A stretch of DNA of 64,000 nucleotides from Eucalyptus grandis (GCF_016545825.1 NC_052618.1:43036196-43100195), one strand, 5' to 3'; counted from the stretch's first letter, positions 23,641 to 35,720 are shown. Numbers and translations: made by a program. Notes: a model not told the origin generated them from the sequence alone.

Positions 23641-25150
23641 AGACATTAGACCATACATTGGAGGGTTATGTATATATTCTAATCAAGTGCATTATCATGA
23701 TACTATCTAATCACTTCCACGTTACATTGGAAAATATATGCGCTATTATATTATGCATGTTGAAGGAAACCATTAAAGATATCCATATTTGAAAGAGCTT
23801 TGTGTACGCTTAATTTCAGGAAGAATCAAATTTGTATAATGCTCATTGTCCACACACGCATGCCCATCCCTCAACCGCTACTTTCTCCATTATGAATTTG
23901 CATTTTGGAGGAAAAGAAAATTCTCCTTTAGAACGTCTAAGAGCCATGGTTTGCCCCTCCAACATTCCCCTTTAATACTGGACGACGATGTTGGGAAAGG
24001 CCAATCATTGATTAGTTATCTGTTACATTTTAAGACTCAAGTACAATATCATGACAAGTTTTATGACCTATACGTTAATTTTTTTTTTATAATTTTTAAA
24101 GGTAAGTGACGCACTATTATATTACCGGCTTTGTAGCCCGCGTGATGCTCGGGAAAGTCAAACAATAATTTTCATATGAGAATTTTAGAATTCCTTTGCA
24201 TGGAAAATAGTAAGATGAAAAGGAGTAAAAATTAATTAGTAAATTGGAGAAATTTACCTCTCTGCTTGATGCAGATCTATTTATTTATACTATCAATTAA
24301 TTTTTTTAACCTTCTTTCATTACAAATTTCAACTGATTAACTATTTATATAGCTTGGAAATTCACTACATCAAGTACAAAATACTTAATTAATAGAGTTA
24401 GGGTATTCAACTAGAGAACTCTTCATTGTTGATTGATGCTACTCTTTATTCCAAACTATCATTCATAGCCTCTGGAATATCTGTCCTTATATAGCACTAT
24501 AACTATATTTAAGAATAGCTGTTCCGTCTGTTAGTGTGTTCTTTAACCTGATCGTATTGAAATTTTTCTCAGTAATGCGTGTTTTTTTTTTCGGCGAAAT
24601 GCGTGTTTTTATTTAATTGAGTACTTTTTTGATCTTCACACTCCTGGCAATGAGGCAATTTATTTGTCTGGACAAAAAGTACTCAATAAAATCTTCTTTA
24701 TTATGAACTATTTTTTAAAAGAGATATTTTTTTATATAATCAGTCAATAAAAATTGGTGGTACAAAATAATATATATTATATGAGAGAGAGGGACCTTTA
24801 AAAAATTAGTCATTGTAATACAAGTTATGGTGACTGGAGGAGGAGAATTTAATGAACTCGAGTTTTTTGCACATTTAAAGACAAATGGTATCCACCAAAA
24901 TGGGTTGCCAGCAAGCAAATTTGGATGCCCATGCTGATTCATTTTGGCATACTTGTGCTATTTTTATGTATTCAATTTTTATTTAACATTACAAATCCCT
25001 TTTTTAACAAAATATCTCCATCCTTACGGTTTATAATTGCTTTTTTCTATCGCTTGAGTATTGTCAAACTTTCCTCTCTTATTTGGTCGTGTGAAGCTTC
25101 TTAAAAATAGCAGGTAACTCCACAATTCATGTGAGCCAACAACTTTAGTA
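23641..25150. other. Intergenic, nothing recognised
   Basis: AT-rich sequence with short open frames only. A small direct repeat (ATGCGTG plus a T-run) occurs at about 24,575-24,615. There is no protein-like frame longer than about 90 codons and no clear element end. Confidence 0.4.
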
Positions 25151-25151
25151 C

Positions 25152-25428
25152 TAAAGGTGCGTTTGTTTAATTGAAAATCTCAAGATAAAAGAAAATAATT
25201 TTCAAGACAAATGGTTTGTTTTTATTTGTTAAGTGATTTGGGAAAAGCAATTTCCTTTTTGCTAGAAGGGAAAGTCATTTTTCCTAAATTTAAACTTGTT
25301 ACTTTCAATCTATGAAAAATATTTCTATAAATCAATTAGTTTTTTGTTATCTAAACACAAGAAAGTCATAAAACAATTTGCAGAAAACGGATTTCTTCCA
25401 AATAAATGGAGTCTAAAGTAGATATCAA
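25152..25428. mobile_element. Possible hAT-type MITE
   Basis: The block opens with GGTGCGTTTGTTTAATTGAA, a phrase common at ends of plant hAT-like MITEs. It closes with an imperfect inverted counterpart (ATTTCTTCCAAATAAATGGA). No target duplication was established. Confidence 0.35.
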
Positions 25429-25557
25429 TATTTGCAACATTTCCTCGCAGGCTGGCAACCAATTCAATCATGGCTACCTTCATTCTTGTGATAATATGCT
25501 TAATGTTGTCAACAGGTGACCCGTGTTATGTATACCTACATCATTAGTCTTTTTGTA

Positions 25558-26660
25558 GATTAAAGTACAGCACAAGTGCTAAAACTTGGCACGGAGGGAT
25601 ACTTAAATGCCAAAAGTTTTGAAAGGTACACTTAAGTGTTAAAATCGGAGCAAAATGGATCACTTAAATACTAATCCGGCCAAATTGCTGACGTGGCAAT
25701 TTTCTGGCAAGGTGAGTGCAAAACGGCATCGTTTTGCACGCTAACGTGGTTAAAAAAAATGCAAAAATGACGTCGTTTTATCTCTATGTGGTAAATAATT
25801 AATTAAATTTATTTAAAATATTTAAAAATTAAAAAAAACTAAAGATTAAGAAACTTAAGAAAAGGGGGGCGAAGGGAGGTAGCCGAGGGCTAAAACCTCG
25901 CTGCCACCGCCGGGAAGGGCTAGCAATGGAGGGGAGGGTCGGTTGGGTTCGCCAGCCCTTGGCCGATCGGTGGCGAGGGCCGCGACCTCGCCTAGATCAC
26001 CGCCCCGGCCGACTGCGGTAGGGCCTGCAAGCCCTCGCCGAATCTAGGGTGAGGGTCGGCGGCCCTCGCTCGGCCGAGCCAAGGGCCGCCGACCTCGCCA
26101 AATCTTGGCAAGGGCTCGCAGGCCCTCACCGCCGGTCGCCCGGTGTCACTATGCCCTCGGCCGCTCCCCCGGCGTCGTTGGCCCTTACTAGCAACGACGA
26201 GGAGGCGACGTGGGCCTGCGAGCCCTCGCCTTCGATCGGCGGGGGTCGGCGACCCCGCCGATCGTCTCCCTGTCGCCGGCCCTTCTCGGTGGCGACGGTG
26301 AGGGCTCAGCCCTTAGCCGCCTCCCTTCCCCCCCAAAACCCCTTTTTAATTTTAAGTTTTTATTTTTAAAATATTTAAAATAAATTTAATTTAATTAATT
26401 TTTATATTAATTATTTACAACATCACATACAAAATGACGTTGTTTTTGCATTTTCTAGCCACGTTAGTGGAAAAACGACGCCATTTTTCACTCACCTCGC
26501 CGGAAAATTGCCACATTAGCAATTTGGTCGGATTTTGGCTAGATTGGCACTTAAGTAATTTATTTTGCTCCAATTTTGGCACTTAAGTATACCTTTCGAA
26601 ACTTTTGGCACTTAAGTGTCACTCCGTGCCAAATTTTGGCACTTGGGCTGTACTTTAGTC
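25558..26660. mobile_element. Mutator-like TIR element, family 3, 1,103 bp, with target duplication
   Basis: The outer ends are GATTAAAGTACAGC and, on the complement, GACTAAAGTACAGC. Inverted similarity extends for about 250 bases, with repeated GGCACTTAAGTG-type words. The element is flanked by TCTTTTTGTA at 25,548-25,557 and again at 26,661-26,670, a 10-bp direct repeat of the size made by Mutator-like transposition (usually 9, sometimes 8-10). The core (25,865-26,340) is strongly GC-rich with GGCGAGGGC words. No transposase is encoded, so it depends on one supplied in trans. Confidence 0.8.
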
Positions 26661-27235
26661 TCTTTTTGTATATATAATATCAATTGTCATGCATAATATA
26701 GTCAATTTTATAAGAATTAATAGACATTAACATTTTTTCATTCTCGTAAAAATAATTTAACTATTTATGACTTCAGAATATGATATTTTTAGATGTGATG
26801 TTCATAATTATACTAATAATTTTATAAAAAAGTTATTTTGAAATTTTCTCATTCATAAAGTAAAGTAAATTATACTTGTTGTCATCAAGAAATAATGCTC
26901 TAGACCCATTAAATTTGATTGCACATAATGAGCAAAAAGCACTTTTATTATCATATATTACTAGAGATTTTTATACAGCAATTTTACTTTTCTCTTGAAA
27001 AACTCTTCAACTTTTATTTGGGACAGAAAAGAATCAATTTATCCAATATAAATGCGTTTAGTGTGCGAAAATCAATTTTAGTATAATATGTTAGATTTTT
27101 AAGCTCTTTCAAGAATTTAACAGAAAAGCTTTAACGAGTTTACTAATTAAAATTACACTATCAATAATATCTTTAGTTTTTTTGTTTCACAAAAGAAAAG
27201 ATCAAAGCAAGTTTTTCCTCTTGATCGACAATGCA

Positions 27236-28005
27236 GGAAATTTTTCAAAAAGTCTTAAACCTTTTGCATTTTTGCCTATTTAGTTTTAAAATTTTCCATT
27301 TTATCAACTAAATCCTAAACATTTTCATTTCTTATCAATTGAGTCCATCTGGCTAATTTTGGCTAAAAATTGCTAACGTGGCTGACCGGTGCTAACATGG
27401 CATTTTTTAAATAAATTTGTTTTTAATTTTTTTTGTGGGTTTAGGTTTAGGGTTGGCAAGGGTTACTAGCCAAACCTCACCGGACTTGGGCGAGGGCATC
27501 GCGGCCCTCGTCGGCAAAACCAGGCTTGCAAGCCCTCGCCTAGAATCGGCAAGGGCCATGACACCCTCGTTGGATTTGGCCAGGTGAGGGCGGCTACCTC
27601 GCTTGAGGCCCTTGCCTAGGGCTGGTGGGGGCCGACAAGCCCTCACCTGGCCATATCCAACAAGGGTGTCATGATCCTTGCCGATTTGCGGCGAGGGCGG
27701 GGACGCCTTTGCCCAAGGCTGGTGAGGGTCGGTCGGTAACCCTCGCCGGACCTAACCCTAAAGGCCCCCTAAAAAAAAGGGGAAAAAATCAAAAATCAAA
27801 AAATTTATTAAAATAATATTAAAAGACGCCACATCAGCTCCAATCGGCCACATTAACAATTTTCGGCAAAAATTGGCTGGATGAACTCAATTGGCAAGAA
27901 GTAAGAAGGTTTATGATTAAATTGGCAAAATTAAAAAGGTTTGTGACTAAATTGACAAAAGTGTAATACGTTTAGGACTTTCTGGACAATTTTTTCTTAA
28001 TCTGG
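27236..28005. mobile_element. TIR element, family 4, with GC-rich core
   Basis: The left arm holds CAAAAAGTCTTAAACC, ATCAATTGAGTCCATC and GCTAACGTGGC. The complement of the right arm holds CAGAAAGTCCTAAACG, CAATTGAGTTCATCC and GTTAATGTGGC. The core (27,440-27,770) is GC-rich, with GGGTTGGCAAGGG- and GCCCTCGCC-type words on both strands. It has no coding capacity. The exact outer ends and a target duplication are not fixed. Confidence 0.6.
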
Positions 28006-28925
28006 AAAAGTTGAATCTTTTTTCTTTAAGATAATAACAACTTTATTGCATGAATCTCCATTGGAAAGTACTCGGAAGAAGAACTAGATGAACCACATGA
28101 TTTATATCTTCATCAATGTAGATGAAAGTTATGTGTCTGAAAACTTTGAGCAAAATGCAAAACTCACACGATAACATGCCAACTCATGTCATGCCCACAA
28201 CTTGCTTTAATTAGTAGAGAATATCTATCTAAATCCCAACTTGCTTTGTCATGCTCATGCTTGCTCATTCTACTCATATTTCTCAATTTCAGAAGTCCAA
28301 ATTATGGGATTTAACCCAGAATCACTTGAAAATTTAGGTAACTATCCATTGCATTTGCTCACTTTTATAACTGAATGCAACTAATTTACATATTTGATCT
28401 TGTCGTGAGAGCATTGGCAAGAGCGATGGGCGAACCGAGGATTTTGGAGGAAACTTTTCAAAACCAGCTAAAGGATCGACTTAACCATCTCTGTTTACAT
28501 GAATTAGATACCGCATCAGGTGACCTCTCATTCCCAAGGATTACGTTGGTTTTATAAATATAAAGCCCTCCGGTTCCATTTGGCTATTTTGTTCACCCTC
28601 TTCACGCATTTAATGCTTTTAGGTTCCCTAAAGCTGTCCTCTAAATCTCCCAATGGTGCTGCCCAAAGACATCCTCTAGTCATAAACCTGCAAACCATAA
28701 CTTAACATGATTAGTTACAAGCTTAGTTTATGCTCGATTGGTAGATGCTAGTCAGATAAGAGGTTAATCTGAGGACCGATGCAATTAACCTGGCCATGCG
28801 GATGCCTCTTTTTCCCAGCCAAAGTTTGATGCGGCTGTTAAGTCCTGATTGAAAAATTGAATCAAAGGAATAGACAGAACAATAATCAATATAACAATTA
28901 AAAACATTAAGAAATTTAATTATAA
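28006..28925. other. Intergenic, nothing recognised
   Basis: AT-rich sequence. The longest plus-strand frames (28,375-28,557 and 28,520-28,705) overlap in different phases and show no family motif. No element ends are seen. Confidence 0.35.
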
Positions 28926-28929
28926 AATT

Positions 28930-29205
28930 TGTCACAAAGGTGCAATTGAGTCCTAAAATTTTTACAAAGTGCAATTAAATCATAAAATTTGCCAAATTGG
29001 TGCAATCAAGTTCTAAAACTTGTTAGGATTTTCCGTTTGTCAAGTTAGAAAAAGTTAATGGAATGACTTGATCACATTAACTTGATAGATTTTAGGACTT
29101 AATTATACTTTTTAAAAGTTTTAAGGCTTAATTATACTTTTAAAAGTTTTAAGACTTAAACTGCACTTTTGTGATAAGTTTTGGGACTTAATTATGCTTT
29201 TTAAA
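28930..29205. mobile_element. Small foldback element
   Basis: The left arm has GTGCAATTGAGTCCTAAAAT. The right arm has its inverted counterpart in several diverged versions (AAGTTTTAAGACTTAAACTG, TTTTGGGACTTAATTATGC). This arrangement is typical of short foldback/MITE elements. Non-coding. Confidence 0.4.
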
Positions 29206-29249
29206 TGCTATGAGGATGAAATATTATCATCTCTTGAAGTCCTTTTAAG

Positions 29250-29654
29250 CTGATATAATTAAAAAACTTCATTGATTTGATAAAAAGTATTATTATCAAG
29301 AGATAGCTCGTTGAGTTTTTTGTTGACTTCACAACATCTAGCAAAGTGGCCTTCTTTTCCACATTAATAGCATGTTATATTTTTATTGATTTTTTATTTA
29401 GTTCGAGAAGGGTAGGATGAAATTTTTCAGGAAAATTTTTTTTAGTGTGATTTTTTTTTTTTTGATATTTTTGGAGCATCTTGTGCAGGAAGAGTTTTCT
29501 TCACAAGAATTGAAATTTGATTTCTTGGGTTCGTTGAAAGAAGGATCATCTTGGGCACAGAAGGGTGATAAATCTTTCTTCGTTTGTAATTGCTCTTTTT
29601 TGAGCTGTTTCTGAAGATTGAGTCGGTTACACATTTCCATATCTTGGTTTTGAA
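29250..29654 (-). pseudogene. Gag or pararetrovirus coat-like fragment, 3' part (interrupted by the LINE)
   Basis: Minus-strand frames here and at 35,454-35,720 form one relic split by the LINE insertion. This part carries a lysine-rich stretch and, near 29,300-29,370, a zinc-knuckle pattern (Cys-X2-Cys-X4-His-X4-Cys) with a stop between its first two cysteines. The style fits the nucleic-acid-binding end of a gag or of a coat protein of endogenous plant pararetroviruses (Caulimoviridae). I cannot decide between the two without a search. It is broken by stops and frameshifts and is not functional. Confidence 0.4.
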
Positions 29655-29667
29655 CATAAGAGAACTT
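29655..29667. repeat. LINE target-site duplication, left copy
   Basis: The 13 bases CATAAGAGAACTT are repeated at 35,441-35,453 directly after the A tail, which is the hallmark of target-primed reverse transcription. Confidence 0.9.
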
Positions 29668-30026
29668 CTCGAAATGTAGAGTTCTCTCTACCCTTTGGTA
29701 GCTTCTTCTCCTTTCAACTCCTCTGTCATCTGTTTCCTCCATCGCCTTGGTTCTTCACTCACACGATCCATCGTTCAGTTCTCCTTCGACCATCTCCCCT
29801 TCGCTTTCCATACCCAAATTCTTCCCTACCTCTCCCATCTTCGACATGCATGGCCTCAATTATGCTCTGCATGTGTTTCCTTGAAGGCCCAATTCACCCG
29901 ATCCATCATCTCGTTTGCTCGCTCTTCGGCCCTCCCCATCTTCATCGGCGATCATCTACATCGCTACTTCGCTGACTGTTTCCTCTTTGCGAACCTCTTT
30001 GGTATTTCCAATTCCCAGTGTAACAG

Positions 30027-31283
30027 CATGGACCATGAGAATGATGCACGACTCACAGCTCTCTGCAAAAGAATGGTCGCTTATGGGAAAAACAGGAAAT
30101 CGAAGATTGGGAAGATGCTATTCTAGAAGATAAATTAGTTGAATGCCAACAAACCTTAGTCGGTAAACTCCACCTAAACCCTTCAATTAACTTTCCGGCT
30201 TTCCAATCTACTATGAAACGTGTGTGGCGTGTAGACCATGTTGACATATCTCAGAGAGATGCTGGATTGTTTGTGTTCAAGTTTAGCTCTGTTGCTGATA
30301 AACAGAGGATTATGGATAATAGCCCGTGGCTTTTTTCAAACCACCTCCTAATCTTACAGCCATGGATTCCTAATACTCCTCTCCATTGTTACGACTTTAC
30401 GACATGTGCGTATTGGATCCAAATTTTCGGCTTACCTTTAGAAAGATGCACTGAATCTTTGTTGCATAGAGCTGTGCAGCAGGTGGGTCAGGTCTTAGAG
30501 GTCAGCAATGCTACTCAAGAAGCCATCTCTACTCGAGCTTGGTGAGTTCAGGTTACCCTTCCTCTGCACGAACCTTTAAAGCCTGGAAAACTGATAAGAA
30601 TTGAAGGTAAACCCTTTTGGTTAGATTTCAGATACGAGCGTCTATCCCATTTCTGCTATTCCTGTGGGGTTATCCGACATTATGCTTCGTATTGCCCTCT
30701 CATTCCCTATGATGATGCCAAAATGGATGGACATGACAATCTTTATTTTGGTCAATGGCTTCGGGAGGAAGTTAAGGAAGTTAGTCCTTTCTGGCAAGCT
30801 TTCTATGACACTTCACTTAATGTAGATACTGAGATTGACACTGTACCTGAGACCCCTTCAACGACCCCTCTCATGCTGCCTGCCATTCCCAAGACTATTG
30901 ATCAGCAGACCCCGGTCATGGAGGAAAGTCCTGCTCCGCAACGTCCTGTCAACTTGAATGTTACCCAGGGAGGTTCATGGAAAGAGTCCCTTCAGAAAGA
31001 AGCTGCATTGAATAAGATGAAATCCCCTGTTTCAGCTAGACCTCTTATTATCACTAATATCTATGCTGAATCTTCTAAACCTGAGAAACTTCGAAGCCCT
31101 AGGAAAATTACCAAAGGTAGTCCGCAAAAGAAGCTGAAGAGATATGCACCTTATGACTCGTTTACTCTTGAATCAGTTCCTCAAGATGATAATCAATTAC
31201 TGGATACCCCTATCTTTGAGGTGGAAGGGGACGGTAATTGGGCGATGGTGGCTTGCCCTAAAAAGTCACCACAGGAGAAATGA
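30027..31283 (+). pseudogene. LINE ORF1 (nucleic-acid-binding protein), broken
   Basis: The protein resembles ORF1 of plant L1 elements (DUF4283 plus zinc knuckle). The segment from 30,213 has VFKFSSVADKQRIMDNSPW and IQIFGLPLERC. A CCHC knuckle CYSCGVIRHYASYC lies at about 30,655-30,700. A frameshift around 30,070-30,130 and a TGA at 30,543-30,545 break the frame. The last part (30,723-31,283) is open, and its stop overlaps the ORF2 start in an ATGA, suggesting coupled translation in the live ancestor. ORF1 packages the RNA. The start is uncertain. Confidence 0.75.
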
Positions 31284-34200
31284 AGATCCTTAGTTGGAAC
31301 TGCCAGGGGCTGGGCAACCCCCTGACAGTTCAAGCTCTAAAGGACCTAGTGGTCCATGATCGGCCCGATCTCACTTTTTTGATGGAATCTAAAAACCAAG
31401 ACTCTGTTCTAGATAGAGTGCAAAGAAGACTACATTACCAGCATAGTTTTTTGGTAAGCCCCTCAGGCCTCGCTGGAGGTTTGGCTGTTTTTTGGAATGA
31501 TCCTCTCTCTGTTTCTGTCGAGAACTTCTCTGCCAACTATATCGACTTGATTTGTTCCTTCAGTCATGAAAGCACCTCTATGAGACTCACTTGTATCCAT
31601 GCGCCTACATCCTTCCATCAAAGACAACAGTTATGGACAATTATTAAAGCGATCAGCAGATCAAATATTATGCCGTGGGTATGCATAGGTGATTTCAACG
31701 AGATCCTAAACCACTAGGAAAAGGAGGGTAAAAGGTCTGCTCACTCTTATAGAATGCGATCATTCTGAGACTTCGTCGACAGTTGCTCACTCTTGGAGGT
31801 TGCTAGCAAAGGGTGTGCCTATACCTGGGTTAACAATAGGGAATGAGAGGATTTAGTAAAGGAAAAGCTTGATAGGGCTCTGTGTAATATGGACTGGAGA
31901 TTAAAATTCCCTGCTGCTGAAGTTTTCGCCTTACTGGCCATAGGCTCTGACCATAGTCCGCTGCTGTTATCACTCCAGCCTCCTACCACAAGACAACGAA
32001 AGGCATTTACCTTTGAGGCCTTCTGGGCTAATCATTCTGAATGTCGTCAAGTCATCGCCGATGCCTGGACATCTCTCTCTCTTGGTAATGCCTCTATCTC
32101 CCGTAAGCTTCTGCTAACTACCACAGCACTTCAACGATGGAGCCGTCATACATTCAGCAACGGCCAGCTTCGCATTAACCTGTTGAAACAACAACTTCAG
32201 GATCAAATCAACCAGCCAGAAGGCTATTATGATAAACAACAGATTGATCAAATGAAAGCTAAGATTCATAAAGTATGGCAACAAAAGGAGCAATCTTTGG
32301 GCTATGCGATCACGAGTTCATTGGCTGCGTTGGGGAGATAAAAATACCAGGTTTTTTCATGCCACTACAATTCAGAGACGGCAAAAAAATCATATCAGCA
32401 TGCTACAAGATGTCAATAACCTCTGGATTCGTGAACCTTCACGTTTAAAAATTATGACGATGGACTTCTTCCAAAACCTATACACATCAGTTGGTCCCAG
32501 GAACTTCTGCCCTATTCTATCACAATGCCCCCAAATAGTTACTGCCGAAATGAACCTACATTTAACAGCGGAGGTCACCACGAAAGAAATTAAACAAGCC
32601 GCTTTTCAACTAGGAGCTACAAAGGCCCCCGGACCCGATGGCTTCAATGGTCTGTTCTATCATCGTTCCTGGGATATCTGGGAATCTGATTTAGTCAATA
32701 TTGTGAAAGATTTTTTCTCCACCGGACTGCTACCACTAGCTTTAAACAAAACCATTATCATTATGATCCCTAAAGTTACTCAGCCAGAGAAATTAGATCA
32801 ATATAGACCCATCAGTCTATGCAACTTTCTTTATAAAATTATATCCAAGATTCTGGCTAACCACCTCAAACGATGGCTCCCTAACCTCATTTCCCAAGAA
32901 CAGAATGCTTTCATCACTGGCAGACAAATCCAAGATAGTATTTTGATAGTGCAAGAGGTCTTACATTAGCTGAGAATAAGGAAGCGAAAGAAAAAATTTC
33001 AACGGATCTTAAAGCTGGATATGCTTAAGGCATATGATCGGGTTGGGTGGGATTTTCTGGATGAGTATCTTCATCACCTGGGGTTTGATCCTAAATGGAT
33101 ACAATGGATAATGCAGTGTGTTACCACCGTTTCCATTAGTATCAAACTCAATGGTGAATCTCTCCCTTACTTTCAGCCATCTTGGGGTCTACGCCAAGGT
33201 GACCCGCTCTCTCCTTAGCTATTTATCCTGCTGGCTAATCTTCTTTCTACTCTAATTACTCGAGCAGTAGAAATGGGAAATCTTACAGGTATTAAACTAA
33301 ATAGATGATGTCCCACTCTATCTCACCTTCTATTTGCTGATGACGCCATCTTCTTCCTTGATGGAAAACTGACTGAATGTCAAAATCTGTCTAATATTCT
33401 CCAGCAATACTGTCTAGTCTCTGGTCAAGCAATAAACAAAAATAAGTCAGGGCTTTTTCTTAGTAAAAACTGCCCCCTAAGCTTACAAGAAAATCTGTCT
33501 CAGGAATTGAGAGTTCCTTTAGTGCAGAAAACTGGGAAATATTTAGGGATTCCATTTGATTGGGGAGTTTCCAAAAAAGATATGTTTTCATGGATTCTGG
33601 CTCGAGTCATTGCTAAGTTAGCAGGATGGAAGGAAAACCTTATTTCCAAAGGGGGTAAGGAAATTCTATTAAAGACAGTGGTGCAAGCCCTTCCCCAGTA
33701 TGCCATGTCCATATTCAAATTACCTATCTCTATCTGTAAAGCTATTGAACAGCGGATGGCAAATTTTTGGTGGCAGAATAGCAGAACAAAATCTGGGATA
33801 CACTGGAAAAGCTGGGAAGTTTTGAAAGAATCCAAACATAGCGGCGGTATGGGTTTCAGAGATTTACTTACCTTTAACAAAGCCCTCTTGGGCAAACAGG
33901 TGTGGAGACTTTCGCAGCACACCCCTTCTCTGTGGACTTCTCTTTTTAAGGGCCTATATTACCATTCCACGGATTTCTGGCATGCTGATAAGGGCCAGCG
34001 TCCTTCCTGGGGCTGGCAGAGTATCCTCCTAGGCAGAGAATCCATCAAAGAACATATGAGGTGGCAAGTCGGTAATGGGAAATCAATTCGTATCAGACAA
34101 GATAGATGGTTGAAAACAGGGATCATTGCGGGACCAGCACCCAGCTATGAACCTAAGACAGTTGATGGTTTTATATCTTCATCACAGCACAGTTGGGATA

Positions 34201-35402
34201 TTCCAAGACTCGCATTATGTTTTGATACACAGACGGTGCAAGAAATTGCAGCTATTCCACTTCAATCAGATTCTAACCCAGACAAATTTCTATGGAATGG
34301 AACGCATAATGGGCAATATTCAGTTAAGAGTGGCTATTTCCATATCAGACAATCAGAGAACACACCAAGCACTAACAGGGCCTCTTCATCCTACACCATT
34401 CCTCCCGGTCTTTGGCAACAAATATGGAAAATAAATACGGCTTCAAAAATTCGAATCTTTCTATGGTCTATTTGTCACAATGCGTTACCCACAAAGGAGA
34501 ACCTATTCAAAAGACATGTCATAGAAGACCCAATATGTCCACTCTGTACATCTCGAGTCCCAGAGTCTATAGAACACTTATTCCTTGCTTGCACTACATC
34601 TCAACAGGTTTGGGCTCATTCTGAACTTAACATCTCAGTTTCTGCATATCGTACAAACCGTATGGATGCATGGTTGGCTGATCTATTTCAGAGTACAGCT
34701 TATTTACCTCGATTGGAGACGATTGCAGCCACTCTCTGGCAACTGTGGAAGGCGCGTAACCTCTATGTTTTTCAACGCAAGCGTTTGAGCCCTCAGCATA
34801 TTGTCGATTCTGCACTTACATCAGCTCGGTTGTATCTATCCTCTGCACCGGGGCCTCTTAATCCACGCATACCCACCCTGAATCCTCATACATGCTGGAT
34901 TCCCCCTACTCCTGGCTTCGTCAAAGTCAATATGGATGGGGCCTTTCCATCTGGCCCCCTCAAGGGTTCGATCGCCTATCTTTGCTGAGATCACCACGGT
35001 TCCTTAATCGATGGCATATCCCAAATTATTGAGGCCTCTCCCCCTTTCAAACGAGACACATGCTCTCTTATTCGCTCCGAAATCTCTGTTAGAGCAGGGT
35101 ATGGATACTACTCACCTGATCCTTGAGTCGGACTGCTTGGAGCTTGTAGAGGCTGTGAATCTTTGCCAACGATCACCCCCTGAAAGTCAATCGCTTATCG
35201 AAGAAGCCATTGTCTTGTTTTGTCGATGCCCTAATATGCAATTTCTCCATTGCAGGCGTGAATCCAACCTGCCGGTTGACTGGGTTGCTAAGGCTCAGGG
35301 CCGTGGACTATTGGGCTCCAACCGGGCTTCTCTCCCCCCCCCATTTTTAATTTGCTGTGTAACGATGCCCTTTCTAAGGGTTGTAATCTTTTCTCCTATT
35401 AA
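31280..35402 (+). pseudogene. LINE ORF2 (endonuclease, reverse transcriptase, RNase H), broken
   Basis: Domains in order: an AP-like endonuclease starting MKILSWNCQGLGNP, with GDFNEIL near 31,690 and GSDHSPL near 31,940; RT with KAPGPDGFNGLFY (about 32,620), LDQYRPISLCNFLYKI, LRQGDPLSP (about 33,190) and the catalytic FADD (33,333-33,344); a zf-RVT region with FLWSICHNALPTKENL (about 34,460); and RNase H starting VKVNMDGAFP (about 34,925). At least seven in-frame stops (for example at about 31,715, 31,766, 32,967, 33,216, 33,306 and 34,986) and frameshifts (about 32,300; a C-run near 35,333-35,341) inactivate it. The longest intact piece is 33,507-34,988. The original stop is probably 35,400-35,402. 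Confidence 0.88.
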
Positions 35403-35440
35403 TGTTAAGTTATGTTTCCGACCAAAAAAAAAAAAAAAAA

Positions 35441-35453
35441 CATAAGAGAACTT
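35441..35453. repeat. LINE target-site duplication, right copy
   Basis: CATAAGAGAACTT, identical to 29,655-29,667. Confidence 0.9.
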
Positions 35454-35720
35454 GAAATTAGTTCTCCTTATGAGAGATTTTGAGAAGGGATTTGATCATC
35501 GTGGTCAGCTCTAATTTTATTGCGGACTTTTTCATCTATTAAGTGGGATAATCTGGGTAAAAAAATTTCTTTCCAAAATAGTCAATGGCAATCCGACATG
35601 ATCATTACTCGTTTAAGGAATGAATCTTTGTATTCTCGGAATTTGGAAAGTTATTTGCACTTGAGATTGGATAGGAGTTCAGCATTTCTGCCTTCTAAAT
35701 GGGAATGATCCCCTATAAAG
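35454..35720 (-). pseudogene. Gag or pararetrovirus coat-like fragment, 5' part
   Basis: This is the upstream half (on the minus strand) of the relic that continues at 29,250-29,654 beyond the LINE. The frames have motifs typical of gag/coat capsid segments, with a conserved Phe-Trp-Lys-Glu and a downstream Lys-Val-Arg block, but include stops. It is an old and incomplete copy. The protein family call is tentative. Confidence 0.4.

Larger units (their letters stand above)
29668..35440 (+). mobile_element. L1-type LINE, full-length, 5.8 kb
   Basis: A non-LTR retrotransposon with ORF1, ORF2 and a 17-base A tail (35,424-35,440). It is flanked by a perfect 13-bp target-site duplication CATAAGAGAACTT at 29,655-29,667 and 35,441-35,453, which fixes both ends. 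The 5' leader is about 29,668-30,026. Both ORFs are interrupted, so the copy is dead. It inserted into an older gag or virus-like relic, whose halves flank it. Confidence 0.92.

Noticed and set aside
29695..30126. Plus-strand frame of 143 codons at the LINE start
   Set aside because: It overlaps the LINE leader and runs into the ORF1 region in another phase. No domain is visible and it is better explained as 5' UTR.
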